64,000 bases of DNA from Trochalopteron elliotii (GCA_024734555.1 JANPWX010000172.1:1977364-2041363), one strand, 5' to 3'; shown: positions 1 to 11,561, counted from the stretch's first letter. Numbers and translations: made by a program. Notes: generated by a model not told the origin, from the sequence alone.

Positions 1-221
1 CTTAGTGCAGGGAAATAATTTCAGTCTGGAGACTGTAAAATCCATTTGTTGTTCATAGTATTTTATTAGGTTTCTTTTCACATTCAGTAACTTTGAATGT
101 TATGAAATTACTACATTTCCTTGGAAGTTTTACACAGCTAGCAGTACTTCTACTTACTGTCTCATACACTGAAACAGTGAGTGTCACCAATATATGTGCC
201 TTTGTACATCAGAAGTGAGCA
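1..221. other. Unannotated AT-rich DNA
   Basis: I see no gene, known repeat or RNA here. It is ordinary AT-rich sequence up to the end of the first CR1 copy. Confidence 0.6.
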
Positions 222-528
222 TAATAGAATAATAGAATCCTTTAAGTTAGAAAACACCTTTAAGATCATCAAGTCCAACTGTTAATCCAGCACTGCTAAG
301 TCCACCACTAAACCATGTCCCCAAGCACCACATCTACACATCTTGGCAACTCTAGCACTTCCCTGGGCAGCCTGTTCCAACACCTGACAGCCCTTTCAGT
401 GAAGAATTTTTTTCCTAACATCCAATCTAAACCTCCCCTGGCACAACTTGAGGCCATTTCCTTTCGTCTTATCACTTGTCACTTGGGAGAGGAGACTGAC
501 CCCCATCTTGCTACAGCCTCCTTTCTGT
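222..528 (-). mobile_element. CR1 retroposon, 3' fragment, minus orientation
   Basis: A 5'-truncated CR1 non-LTR retroposon lying in reverse orientation. The plus strand starts with the reversed CR1 tail (AATAGAATAATAGAATCC) and continues with the reverse complement of the CR1 3' region: the stretch around AGATCATCAAGTCCAACTG, then CTGGGCAGCCTGTTCCAACA, then AGTGAAGAATTTTTTTCCTA. The order of these blocks is that of the avian CR1 3' end, and the wording resembles the CR1-J/Z group. CR1 copies are typically 5'-truncated and usually lack clear target-site duplications, as here. The open frame at 315-602 is only a translation of this repeat. Confidence 0.9.
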
Positions 529-2894
529 CAGAGAGAAAATGTGATTATACAAAACCCAGCATTTTGACATTATCCTTAAAACAAGATGCCAACTTGGCAT
601 AATTTAAACACAAAGATTTCAAAGCACTGAGAGAAAGATCAGTGTGGGGGCCTGCAATACAAGCTTTCCCTGCTCTCACCAGCCTTGATGCTGCTTACTG
701 TACATGGCAAGTGCCCCAGATAATGCTGAAGAAAGTATCTCAGCACTTAATGCTGAACATAGGCTCTGAGTTATGCTGCCCATGCCCTTTTTTCATTTAT
801 ATCCAACCACTAAAAGTTGCCTTTACAGCTTCCCATTTTGTTTGCTTCATCCAAATTATGATTATATTTAACACCAAAACTTAAACAATATGGTTCAGAC
901 AAGCAAACCAATCCAGAGCTGGATGTTTAACATTAAGCCAAGAACATACAATTTGAGTAATGAAGTATTTTAAAAGACAGAATTCAATTTTCATTGTATT
1001 TTTATTCTTGCTTCTTAATCAAACCCACATGGAATGCATTGTATTTAATGAAACTAGAAGATTAATATTTCAACAAACCAGCCAGTACATAAGCCCACAA
1101 CTGAGCATAAGTTGAAGGGGTTATTTTAAAATATTTCTGAAAAAGCCTTTTATGAGAGAAGCACCCTCCTGCAGGCTTGGGCCTGCTTTCTCTTCTCTTT
1201 CAGGAGTGATCTCTCCTTGAACACTGAGCTTCATCTCCATGCACTATTCCTTGTTTTTCAGTTCTGGTTTGGATTTGACTGGCTGAGAACACGCGAGGTT
1301 GGAAATCAAAGCTGTTGTCATTAATTTACTTCCTTACAGTGCTGTTTTCTGAAACTTTTACTGTAGAGGACTTGTGAGCCTTTTCTCCTTGTTCAGGACT
1401 CCACCAGTATTGATTCTTTACTGTGCAATGGTTAAACACAGTTCCTCTTTCTTGGCAACATGTCCTCTTTCTCTCTAAAGACATAGTTAATTACAGTTTG
1501 CCAGCAATTGCTTATGACTACTGCAGGTCCCCATTGAGCTAGCTAACATATTTGAACTAATGAATTTATATGATATAAGCCATAAGAATCCAGAATTTGA
1601 AGGCCACTTTTATTTTAAATTAATGCAAAAATTTAAGTCCCATATTACATAATTATAGTACTTCATGAACATTATGTTTCAGGTACTTATTAAAATATCT
1701 CAAAAGGCACAAGCTCCTCTCACACAGTGTGAGTGTACATAAGGCTCCCAAATTAGTTTGGTCAATGTAGAGTCCAGCAGTTTAACATCTAGAAAAGTAC
1801 TTAACAAGTCATGATCACACGGACATTAAACTTTACAGCAGAGCCTAAATCTTGCTCCTTTGACAATTTCCACAGCCTCTTCCACCCACTACCCTCTGCC
1901 TTGTCCTCTCCCCCTTTTTTCTTCTCTCCCCAGATGTATCTACATCTCTTTCCTCCTTCTGATCCCTCAAGCCATACCTACAGGAGAGTGCAGTGTGTTG
2001 CATAGCAGCAGCAAAGCAAATATTCCTCAGCATACTTGCTCTTCAAGGCAAGGACTACAAGAGTTTCACAACCAGTATGAAATGCACCTTTTCTCCAAGC
2101 CTTGCTCTACACTATCAGCTTCTTGCCTTGATGGCTGTGTGGGGAGGTTACAGTGATGCAACTCCCTGAAGACTAAACATGAGCAGCCTTGAAAAGGAGT
2201 CAGGGCAGCCAGGCAGATATTCTTTACTATTTCAAGCCTTCATATCTACCCCACATCCTCCACTGCAAGAAATGCTCACCTCACCTACATTTCTGCCCTG
2301 GCAAGGTTCTTCCCTCTGTATGGAATTGTGGTTTGCCACACTTTCCCCCACCTCAGCACAGGTCCTTTTCCTTGGTGAAGGGGCAAGGAGCAAGTGTCAC
2401 TATCATTGGAGCCATTTGGATAAGAGCTGCTTTCATACCAGGAATATTTTGTCAATTAGCATCACTGCACTGGGAAGGCCTTATGCAAAAGAAATCTCTG
2501 AGCTTCAGCTGCTTCCTTGGGCCCAACCACAACTTAAGAGCCAAGCCACACTTTTAAAAGAATAAAAGTCACTAAGAAAATGAGAATCCCTCTGCATTAA
2601 ACACATATTTAATACTGTACTTGACTAGTTATGTAGGTTAAAGCAAGAACATGCTTCTGATGGGATTCATTTTTTTAAACACTCAAGCTAAGTAACACTA
2701 GCGCCAAAGGTGATCACTATGTGCTTTACATTACCATTTATTCAGATTAATATTGATCTTCTGTAACCCTTCTTCCCCTCTGCTTTATTAATGAAAGGAT
2801 AATTCATGTGACAGTAAGTAGCAAGAAGAAACTGAGAACAGGGAGAACACAGAAGGAAAGGTAAAAGTTTTCTGCATATAAAGTGAGGAAAAGA
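529..2894. other. Unannotated intergenic DNA with one weak ORF
   Basis: No recognised gene or repeat. The middle part (about 1,850-1,940) is pyrimidine-rich. An ATG-started 128-codon frame occupies 2,179-2,565, and its stop codon overlaps an AATAAA (2,561-2,566). A second frame is also open over nearly the same span, which suggests low stop density rather than selection. I recognise no domain in it. Confidence 0.5.
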
Positions 2895-3137
2895 ATTACA
2901 GAACCACAGAATGGTTCAGGTTGGAAAGGAACTCCAAAGGTTATCTGGTCCAACCCCATGCTCAAGAAGGGCCACTGAGAGCAGGGTGCCCAGAACTGTA
3001 TTCAGACAGCTTTTGGATATCTTCAAGTATGGAGACTTCGCAACCTCCCTGATTAAGCTGTACAAGTGCTTGGACACCATTACAATGAAAATGTACTTCC
3101 TGATGTTCAGACAGGCCTCCTGTGTTTCAGTTTGTGA
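2895..3137 (-). mobile_element. CR1 retroposon, 3' fragment, minus orientation
   Basis: The plus strand opens with the reversed CR1 end (ACAGAACCACAGAATGG), followed by TCAGGTTGGAAAGGAACTC, the TCTGGTCCAACCCCATGCTC block and, near the far end, GCCTCCTGTGTTTCAGTTTG. All are blocks of the reversed CR1 3' region in the expected order. The copy is about 240 bp, 5'-truncated and moderately diverged. The frame at 2,911-3,150 is repeat-derived. Confidence 0.9.
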
Positions 3138-6100
3138 AAGAAGACATTAAAGGGTGACAGCTCATTGCTGTATCTACGTACATTTCCACAAGCTACGACC
3201 ATCCTTTCTCTGCCTCTTCCAAGAAAGTAGCGCCCAAAGAACTGTTACAGATAGTCACAATTTTGGGATGTCCTGCTGGGAGCTGGAAGTCAGTACAGTA
3301 AAAGTGATAGCACTCACTGCAATTGAATTTACTTGCTTTTATGAATTTAGACACAAGTCATCTAGCTGCCAAAATGCAGAGTATTAAACAGTTCCTGTTT
3401 GCCTAAATGACATTACTTGCACAACTCAAATATGCTACTGGCACTGAGTCTCCCATACTGTTAATGATGTTTCCAAAACTAGTGCTGCTGGATTTTACTG
3501 TCCAAGTGGGTCAATACTCAGCATTGAGACTTAGTTTCATTAAAAAGAGAAATTCATCCTTTGACTGCAGCTGGAGAACATTCATAAAGCTCTGCAACAG
3601 ATCAAGTATTGGTGCAAGAATGTCGCTTTCAAAACTTGAAAGGTAACAGCCATCAGACAGGGTAAAAATTGTCATTGCACAAATAGGCAATATTACCTCA
3701 CAGCCCAACTGGGCTCAAAATAAAGTGGCAATCATCCACTAATAGCCCCATGCTGTCTTTTCACAAGGCCTAGGATTCTGTATGCTCACTTCAGCAAGTT
3801 ACTATATACATACATATAATTCAGCAGGTAATTATTTTGAGTTGGCTATATGAAGCCAAGTTTCAGCTCCCTCAGTCTGCAGCTAATTAGGATGAGGTTT
3901 AAGCACACCACCTCTAAGATTTTAAATACAGGCTCAACCACTCCAAGCTATCTTTGATAGTATTAGCACCAGTATTTCAAAAAATAAATCCTGGTCATAG
4001 TAAAGATTATTTGCAGAGTACAGTCAGCACAATGGGCACCTGGCTCACTTCCACTTTGTCAGTTACACAATTAAGAAAATAACCTTATTTGAATGGCATT
4101 TATCAAATCTTTTTCACCTTTACTTGCAAAATAAAATTAAAAATACACTTTGGATTGCTCTGCAGTTCCAGTTTCCACTTCTAAGAATCCACTTATTTAT
4201 AGCTCAATGTCCTGTTTCTACCAGGACCAGGTTCACCTCCTCTGGCTCCAGCTGCAAGGCAAACCCTTGACCTCACGGTGTCATTAACTCACCTCAAATA
4301 CTGCAACTCTACTTCCCATTCTCCAGCTGACAGAGATGCACTGTGCTGGTAACTTAGGTATCCTGCAAAACACTTCTATCCTGATGTCCCAAGATTTTGG
4401 GAAAAGACCACTGCTATCCCCAGAAGCAAAATAAACAAGACTCCAGGAGCTGCTGCACTAGGTGGGCTTTCACGACACTTCGCTTTATGTGGATCTGGAG
4501 AAATTTCCTGAATATAGCTGCCCAGGCAGCAGATAAACACAAATATACCAGGGCTTTTAGTAGTCAGGTCATTACTTCCAACACTTTATTTGTATTTCAT
4601 TGAACTCTATGGTCTATTTATAAATTGTTTATCGTACAGTTGTTACAAGTCAGTAAATCTACTTCTGTTTCTAATAAAACAGAACAACTTAGTTGCATGA
4701 AAATACACATGAAAGGCTTGTCCTTTTTATCTCTACTAACAGCATTTTTTTGGTACACGTTAGATTCTTGCTTAAAACTTCAGCTCAAAATCCAGTCTCT
4801 GAAAGCTACTCGAGTAAGCACATTCCTCAACTCTATCAGGTCCCGTGGCATCCTGAGAGTAACCAGCTACAGGCTGTGCAGCTTGCCTTTACTCTATATT
4901 CCCTATGCTCTTAATTATTCTCCCATCACAAAAAAACCCAGCACTTGAACTTGCACTGGCTCATCATCACTCCCAGCAGTGCAAGACATGCCAAAATCTT
5001 GGCATTTAAGAAGATCCCAACCTGGAAGAGAAAAGAAGGCATAAGGTAGCACCTTTTATATTCTAAAATTCTAAGATGTGTCTTTTAAAGAGCACCTCTG
5101 CAGAGATTTCAAGCACGTACATACAGCTGAATCAATACATACAGGGAGTCTGGGCCATGCTCAGATCCATTCAGCTTCAACCTTCAGAGTACTTGACAGC
5201 AAACTCCTTTCCTGTCCTCCACTTTGCAGAACAATAAATAGGCTGGTATCATTTCCTTTGCCTCTGCTCCTTCAAATAACAGACTTGTACTATTTTGGAA
5301 ATGTGTGTAATTTACTCAGCATGCTCATTTGCCACTCTTCCAATGAGGGGAGGACTGTAATTGGAATAGACACTCTGAAGTGTCAAAAAGCACTAAAAAA
5401 TAAAGGAGCAGTTTAGAGTATGTCTCCAGTGATGCACTGGAAGCAAACAATGCCACAAAGTCATTGGAAAATAACGCATGAACACATTTACACAGTTTGG
5501 CATTCAGACTCTACATTAAATAGCATCACCAGTTACTTGTTTCCATTTCCTGCATCATCTTCATCAAACACCACTATTAATAGGTTAGCCAAAGCTTCAT
5601 CTCCCATTCGAGGCCCCCAAGCACGGCTACACACCTCAAGCTTGCTTCTAAAGTCTTACACTGCAAAGAAGTGAGAAAGTTCAAATGCCAGGGTACTGTC
5701 AGATCACATACATTTCAGTACAAGAATAAAGCACAAAATCGGAAGTGCTAAGCTCTTTCCTAGTCCTATCTGAAGGCCACATGATTTCCTGTATCAAGGC
5801 AGAAATGTCACCAAAAGGTCACTATTCAAGTATTACTTGTAGGACAGGAGGTACAACATGCTGCAGACATGTGGCAAGGACAAGTGAGGGCTACCAAGAA
5901 GCCAAGCAATACTCACCTTACCTTCAGAACCAGTCAGCTTGACCAGGGAAGTAAAGCAGGCAAAAAATTGGCTCCAGCTGTAATGTTCTAAAGAGAAGGC
6001 AGACAATCCTTCATTCCACTGCAGCTGGACTCAGGTTTGCTCTCTGCCATCACACCCAGTCCACTACAAGAGGTTTCAGGATCCTGGTGCCCCGCCCCCC

Positions 6101-7640
6101 ACCCTGCTCTGGGCAGAATTTATACTGCAATAAGCTGAGATCCAAACACGTTACACTTACCCCAAAAGAGTAAGCCTATGCTCGTCTGTGGCTTTCCAGA
6201 ACTCAAATCTATATATAGAGTTTTAACCACAAAATCTGAGTATCAAAGCCTTTATAAGATCTACTGTGCCACCACACCTCCCCCCCCTCAACACTCCAAA
6301 AGGTTTATTTAGTACAAAAATTGGAAACTGCAATTTGCATATCCTGCTAGGCAGGAACCACCCCTAAATTAAATAGAGTGGGACTTCAGCCCTGACAGTA
6401 CAAGGTGTTTCCCTATAACCACACTGATTAAACAGTTTGCAGACACCAGACCTCCAAGTCCTTTTTAGCAGACGTCACACTGCACAACATAAAGCTGCAG
6501 GCAATTGGCCAAAAATGGTTAGCAAAAAGGATTCCTTAAACCTCCAGCATCCAAATATAGCCCTAGCTGGTCACATGGGCTGCCATACAGTAAGTGCTCC
6601 TCACTTTACCTACCCTTTGATTAAACATTTTGAGCTAAAAAGCATGTACTTAGAATAGCATTTCAGTTTCCAGCCCAATTCCATGAACCATATAATCTTG
6701 CTGTACCTTCCACACACAGACTGGCAAAAAGAAAAAGTTGACTCAGGTTTCTAGTGAGCCCAAGGGGGATGATTAGCTAGAAGAAGCTAACAGAATATGA
6801 GACTTCTAACACATATGGGTATACACAAGTATTTATGTGTATGTATAAATATAAAATTAAAAAAAATAAAAGCAACATACCTGCCATACTATGCAGCTGC
6901 TGTAAAATACTTCATTATTAACATACTCTACAGCACACGCTGATCTTTAAATAAATTGTCATACCTTACTCCATCTGGCCTCCAGCAATGTTTTTTCACT
7001 CTCATTATGATGAAAGTGGATCAGATGATTACATCCACCTCACAAGAACTCCACAGCTTAGTTTACGCATCAAGAAACTCTGCAAAACTGCTGAAGAAAG
7101 GCAGGCCAGTTACTGTACCGCTGCCAGGTGTCAAACTTGAACTGAAGAAAGTTGAGCCTGGCCCTTCCCTTCTCAACCGTTAATGCCACTGTCCAAGTAT
7201 TGTGCAGGTGTCAAATGAGTTTACATTATAAAACCCTGCAACTGCACTAATAAATACAACTGTCAGTTTTCATTCTAAAGCCTTCCCCCCATTATCAGTG
7301 AAGATGAAGCCTTGCAGTACTCACTCACAACAAACCTTGGGACCTTTGAATATGCAGAGGCTTGAAGTATTACTCAACTGAAGTTGGAAGTCTGAGGTTC
7401 CTAAAGAGGAAAACAGGCCAGTACCAGAGGCAAGGCCTAAACCCTGAATTAGCACACTTACTGCATTGTGCTACAGCAGGGCTCGGTGGCATAGATTTTT
7501 GCTAGAAGCATGGAGCCTTTTATCAAACTCGAGCCCTCAGTTAAGCTGCCATATTCTGTTACACACTTAAAAGGAAGCACAATTAGGCACAGCATCGAGC
7601 ACGTTCACATACCCACCACCGGCTCAGCTGCACTGAGCAC
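3138..7640. other. Unannotated intergenic DNA
   Basis: About 4.5 kb of AT-rich sequence with short homopolymer and C-rich patches, but no gene, exon or repeat I can name. Open frames are at most about 112 codons, overlap one another and show no recognisable domain. If miR-148a is read from the minus strand, this stretch lies downstream of it. Confidence 0.5.
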
Positions 7641-7790
7641 CAGTTAGTTTCACATTTATGCCGGCAGTCAGGCCGGCCTCGCTGCACTGAAATAACCCTC
7701 AGTACCCAGATGTTGCGCTATTTTTACCCTGCAAAAGAAAAAAAGGACACCCAACAAAACTTCAGAGCGGGAGGCCACGACAGCACAGAC

Positions 7791-7796
7791 TTTATT
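7791..7796 (-). terminator. Candidate polyadenylation signal of pri-miR-148a
   Basis: The minus strand reads AATAAA here, 97 nt past the 3' base of the miR-148a stem. It is followed within about 5-25 nt by a GU-rich stretch (GTCTGTGCTGTCGTGG), which is the usual layout of a poly(A) site. A canonical hexamer is unexpected by chance in such GC-rich sequence. Processing here would give a short primary transcript ending just beyond the hairpin. No transcript evidence is available from sequence alone. Confidence 0.45.
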
Positions 7797-7880
7797 CCGA
7801 GGCTGCAGCGCAGGTTTCGGCGCTCGGCAGCGCCCGGGCTCGCCATCCCCGCAGTGACGTGTCCACCTGAGGCTCCGGGG

Positions 7881-7895
7881 CCGCCGCCGCCGCCG
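7881..7895. repeat. (CCG)5 trinucleotide run at the base of the miR-148a hairpin
   Basis: Five CCG units on the plus strand, CGG on the transcribed minus strand. The run directly abuts and partly enters the lower stem on the 3' side of the hairpin. It places C-N-N-C arrangements about 16-19 nt past the 3p end, where the primary-microRNA CNNC motif is usually found. Confidence 0.8.
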
Positions 7896-7898
7896 GAG

Positions 7899-7920
7899 AC
7901 AAAGTTCTGTAGTGCACTGA
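7899..7920 (-). ncRNA. MIR148A: Mature miR-148a-3p
   Basis: A 22-nt mature arm identical, as far as I recall, to the vertebrate miR-148a-3p guide strand. The seed (bases 2-8) is CAGUGCA. The genomic plus strand shows its reverse complement, ending in GTAGTGCACTGA. Confidence 0.96.
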
Positions 7921-7936
7921 CTGCTATCGTACCCAG

Positions 7937-7958
7937 AGTCGGAGTGTCACAGAACTTT
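7937..7958 (-). ncRNA. MIR148A: miR-148a-5p (passenger arm)
   Basis: A 22-nt opposite arm starting AAAGUUCUGU. It differs from the human 5p arm, as I remember it, at one central base, while the 3p guide is unchanged. The first ten bases pair perfectly with the end of the 3p arm, leaving a 2-nt 3p overhang as expected for Dicer/Drosha products. Confidence 0.92.
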
Positions 7959-8295
7959 GCTTCCGGAGGCTCCAGTCCTCCGCCGGTAACGGCGCCGGGG
8001 CCGCCCGCCAGCGCAAGTTTCCCTGCCTGGGAAGGGAAGGCGCACACGGTTAGAGGTGGGGAAGGGAGCCCCCTCCTCCTCCGCGGCTCGGCGGGAGACC
8101 CGCTGCCCGGGGAAGAGGGAGAAGGAGGCGAAGAAATTTTTTTCTTTTTTTTTTAATAAATACCCAAAACGCATCCCCCCCATACACCTCCCCCAACCCG
8201 GAGCTAACGGGCCGCCCTGCGAAAGCCGCGGCCGAGCAGCTGCCCGGAGCGCTACCGCTGCAGCCAGCGCGGCTGCCGGTTGCCGCTGACAGCCC

Positions 8296-8689
8296 NNNNN
8301 NNNNNNNNNNNNNNNNNNNNNNNNNNNNNNNNNNNNNNNNNNNNNNNNNNNNNNNNNNNNNNNNNNNNNNNNNNNNNNNNNNNNNNNNNNNNNNNNNNNN
8401 NNNNNNNNNNNNNNNNNNNNNNNNNNNNNNNNNNNNNNNNNNNNNNNNNNNNNNNNNNNNNNNNNNNNNNNNNNNNNNNNNNNNNNNNNNNNNNNNNNNN
8501 NNNNNNNNNNNNNNNNNNNNNNNNNNNNNNNNNNNNNNNNNNNNNNNNNNNNNNNNNNNNNNNNNNNNNNNNNNNNNNNNNNNNNNNNNNNNNNNNNNNN
8601 NNNNNNNNNNNNNNNNNNNNNNNNNNNNNNNNNNNNNNNNNNNNNNNNNNNNNNNNNNNNNNNNNNNNNNNNNNNNNNNNNNNNNNNNN
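8296..8689. other. Assembly gap (394 N)
   Basis: Unresolved bases inside the CpG island. Flanks on both sides are very GC-rich, so the missing DNA is probably GC-rich and hard to sequence. It may contain the pri-miR-148a start site. Open frames drawn across it are meaningless. Confidence 0.99.
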
Positions 8690-9410
8690 CGCGGGGAGGG
8701 CTCGGTGTTACCTCGGGCCGGAGCGCTGCCCCTGAGCGCTGAGTGCCGCGGTACTTGGGCTCCGCGGGCACTTCAGGTGTCGCACTTCAGGTGTCCCGGC
8801 TTCCCCCGAGAGAGCAGCTGGGGCTGTGCCGTGGTGGATGTGAGCAGGAGAACCCTCGGCCGCCTCCAATTCCCGCTTGGCATTTGAAGGTCTTTGGAAA
8901 GAATGTAACAACTTTTACTGGCGAGCGTGTTGCCTCTCCCCTAAGGAATAGCTGAGGGCGTCTGTTGTCTGAAAATAATGTTTTCTGCTCTCTCTCGAAG
9001 GTTTGAGGACTTCATTAGTTCTATGTGGAACTCACCGTACACTAGTAGTACAAAATTACCTAAACAAAGCTTTGAAAATAATTCCTGCAATTGTTTTTAT
9101 CTCTTACATTGAATTAAAGTCGTAGAACTTAAAACTGGTCTTACTGTGCGGCTTGTTCTCTAGGCTCAGACAGACCTGCTAACACCAGTAACAGTTTGAA
9201 ACACTGATCCAGGGCTCCTCCAGCAATGGAAGCCTCGACAGTAAAAACGCTCCTTCTGTGCTTGAGGCACTGGCGTAGTTCCAAGAGAACCCTTCCCCGA
9301 TAGGAGCCGTGTGTACATGCAGGTGTTCATGGGAGGAGACGTGCCGGCCCTGTCCCGCAGCAGCATCAATGTGCCATGAACTCCAGTGCGTACCTGGTCC
9401 CTGTCATCGT

Positions 9411-9427
9411 GGGATCACAGTGATCCC
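9411..9427. repeat. Perfect 8-bp inverted repeat with 1-bp centre
   Basis: GGGATCAC, a single A, then GTGATCCC. It lies about 1.4 kb upstream of the miR-148a hairpin relative to transcription. The IR1-like geometry could bind a dimeric factor, but I cannot assign one. Confidence 0.7.
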
Positions 9428-11561
9428 TGTTAACCCGAACTATGGCTGTCATTAAAGTATCTGAAAGACAAACTGAAAAACGCTTTGAAATTAGATTTTG
9501 CCTCCTTTAGCTCCTTTGTCTGCAGAAACAGAAAGGGCAAGCCTTTCCTGAGCCTTTGTGTTCTGTTTAAAAAACATGTTCCTCCCTCCTTGTCTGCACC
9601 TTCACTGTGCTGTTCAGTCATCAGCCCTATTCTGTCTTACTGCAGCTTGCTGCGGGTAGTAGTACTTCTCATCTTCCTGTTGCCCCTCTGTCCCTGCTCC
9701 CTCCATGTACACCTTCTCTTCTAGGCCATGGAGCAGGCCCCAGCTATGATCTGCTACTCAGCTGTGTGTACGGGAATATTGATTTGACAGTGTGTATGGT
9801 CTGTAAAAAAAATCAATATTTCAGTAGATTGAGCAGAGTGTGCAGCAGTGTAATGGAGCCCAAGCCTGCTAATGTAATGTGCAGGGGTCCTCATTCAGAG
9901 ATTGAGGTCACTCAGAAAATGGAAATGTGTTTTCTTATTTTATTGCGTGCTTCAGGTATAATGTAGGTGTTTATGTTCTGTTTAACTTACAGCATGCAGT
10001 CACTTTTAAGTCATATCCAACAGAAGGTCACATATTGCAGGTGACACACACAAAAAAGCATGCCACAGATATACAGTCCATATTTTCAAAGCTCAGTAAA
10101 TCGCCTCTTACCTTTATCCATCATATATCTACCAAACAACAGTTTGGTAGAGGCAAAATGCATAATTTTTGTTTCTACAAATAAAAATAATGTTCTGTTG
10201 TTTGGTGCAAACTTGGCTTCTGATTATGTAATGAAACATGCAGTACTTTAACAAACTCCAATATAGCGACATGTATTGAAGAGTAGCATAAAACAGGCAT
10301 AAGTGAAAAGAACGAGGGAGGAGAAATAACCAATGTATGACACAAAACCAGAGTAAAAGCTCCCATTGATTTTAGTAGACCTGGGATTTCAGCCAGAATG
10401 TTCTCCATGATACATTTTCCACTTTTTAAACCTTGCATCATGCCTTAAAATGTAGCAAAAGTAATTCATAAAATGACATGAGAAACCATGGCATTCTTAG
10501 GCTCAGAGTCAAGATTAGTGTAAGCTAACTATTGTTTCACCACTCTGGGGACACTCGATATGGTTTTATCTTTACTTAATAAATTCATCTGCTGGTTTTG
10601 TCAGAGGCTATTTCTCGTCCACCAAATCTCTCACTGCAGCAGTGAGCACAGATCTATACAACAGGCAGAAGAGTTTTATGTTTGTGAATGTTTCAATGCT
10701 TTGTGCTGAATATAACATACATTTCAAGATGCTACGGGGGCCCCCCTGTTCGGTAAAAAAGGCAAAGCTATTTATCCTTTCGTCATTCACGTTCTTAATT
10801 GGAGACTGACTTGGCAGTCATGGCCAGGGAGGCACGCAGGGCTGGAGCAGTAACATCTTTCAGTTACAACTCTGGTTTAGGGTATGACTCATGGAGAAAG
10901 CTTCCAAATGTAAAATACTGCAACCTACAAATGCACATGACACTGGGATTTCTCAGAAGTCAGTTGATGTTCTTCGGTCACTGAACACAGATTTCTCATA
11001 TATGTTTCACTGTTCTGAAGAAGTGTTTGTTTTAGTATTAACAGCTGATGGAAACCTATGCAATCACCACTCTTAAAAACATACCTCAAGACATGCAATA
11101 TGTCCTAAAATATTTTAGCTATAGTTTAAAAAATAATACTGTAATTACATAAAACATAAAAATATATTAAAACCACAATGATATAATATTTTACTTGATC
11201 CTAGAGTGCTTTTCACAGTACAAGTATGATTAACTGCAATGAAAGTATTATTCCAATTTAAATTAGAAGATAAATCTCATAGCTGAAGATTAAGAAATAA
11301 TAATTAGTCTTGCACTTTACTTTAAGAGTCCATCTGTTTTGGCAGCATGGTTCCAACTAAGAAGATTCAAGGAGGTGGTTACTATGTGAGACAGACAAAA
11401 GTACGTGATATAGAGGACCAAGCTGTGACGTTTTGTAAAGTAAAGCTGAACAATATTTCACAGAATGTTAGTTTAAAAGATGGGAGAGTTTTAGGATAGA
11501 ATTAGAATCTGTTTTTCAAGGGTTTTCATCTGCCAGCTTTATGAAATAGTAAATTGGGAGT

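Larger units (their letters stand above)
7889..7970 (-). ncRNA. MIR148A: microRNA miR-148a precursor hairpin
   Basis: The minus strand holds a complete miR-148a stem-loop. The 3p arm (7,899-7,920) begins UCAGUGCACUACAGAACU, the miR-148a guide with seed CAGUGCA. ACUACAG separates it from miR-148b (AUCACAG) and miR-152 (AUGACAG). The 5p arm (7,937-7,958) begins AAAGUUCUGUGACACUCC. From memory, human has A rather than U at its tenth base; the U pairs with the 3p arm and extends the helix. The 16-nt loop (7,921-7,936) closely resembles the human loop. Outside the arms, CCGGA pairs with UCCGG, then GCC with GGC past one mismatch, giving a lower stem of about the length Drosha needs. In vertebrates miR-148a is abundant in liver and represses DNMT1 and lipid-handling genes such as LDLR and ABCA1. 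It lies in a CpG island with no protein-coding host visible. Confidence 0.97.
7640..8890. promoter_or_regulatory. CpG island, probable promoter of pri-miR-148a
   Basis: This is the only CpG-dense block in the window. CpG becomes frequent from about 7,760, is very dense at 7,790-8,290, and resumes after the gap at 8,690-8,870. GC boxes of the CCGCCC/GGGCGG kind and a TGACGT half-site (7,855-7,860) are present. The island contains the miR-148a hairpin, and the minus-strand primary transcript most likely starts at higher coordinates, in the gap or just beyond it. CpG-island promoters often lack a TATA box, and I see none well placed. A divergent plus-strand transcript is possible. The long frames on both strands here reflect high GC and scarcity of stops, not coding sequence. 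Confidence 0.8.

Noticed and set aside
7889..7970. Assignment of the hairpin to miR-152 or miR-148b
   Set aside because: The guide has CACUACAG after the seed start, which is specific to miR-148a; the other two have AUGACAG or AUCACAG.
7710..8156. 148-codon plus-strand frame, and a 107-codon minus-strand frame (7,724-8,047), over the CpG island
   Set aside because: Both cover the miR-148a hairpin in a stop-poor GC-rich island. The minus frame starts at GTG. No known domain.
7947..8771. 274-codon minus-strand frame
   Set aside because: More than a hundred of its residues are N-gap placeholders; the rest is GC-rich island sequence.
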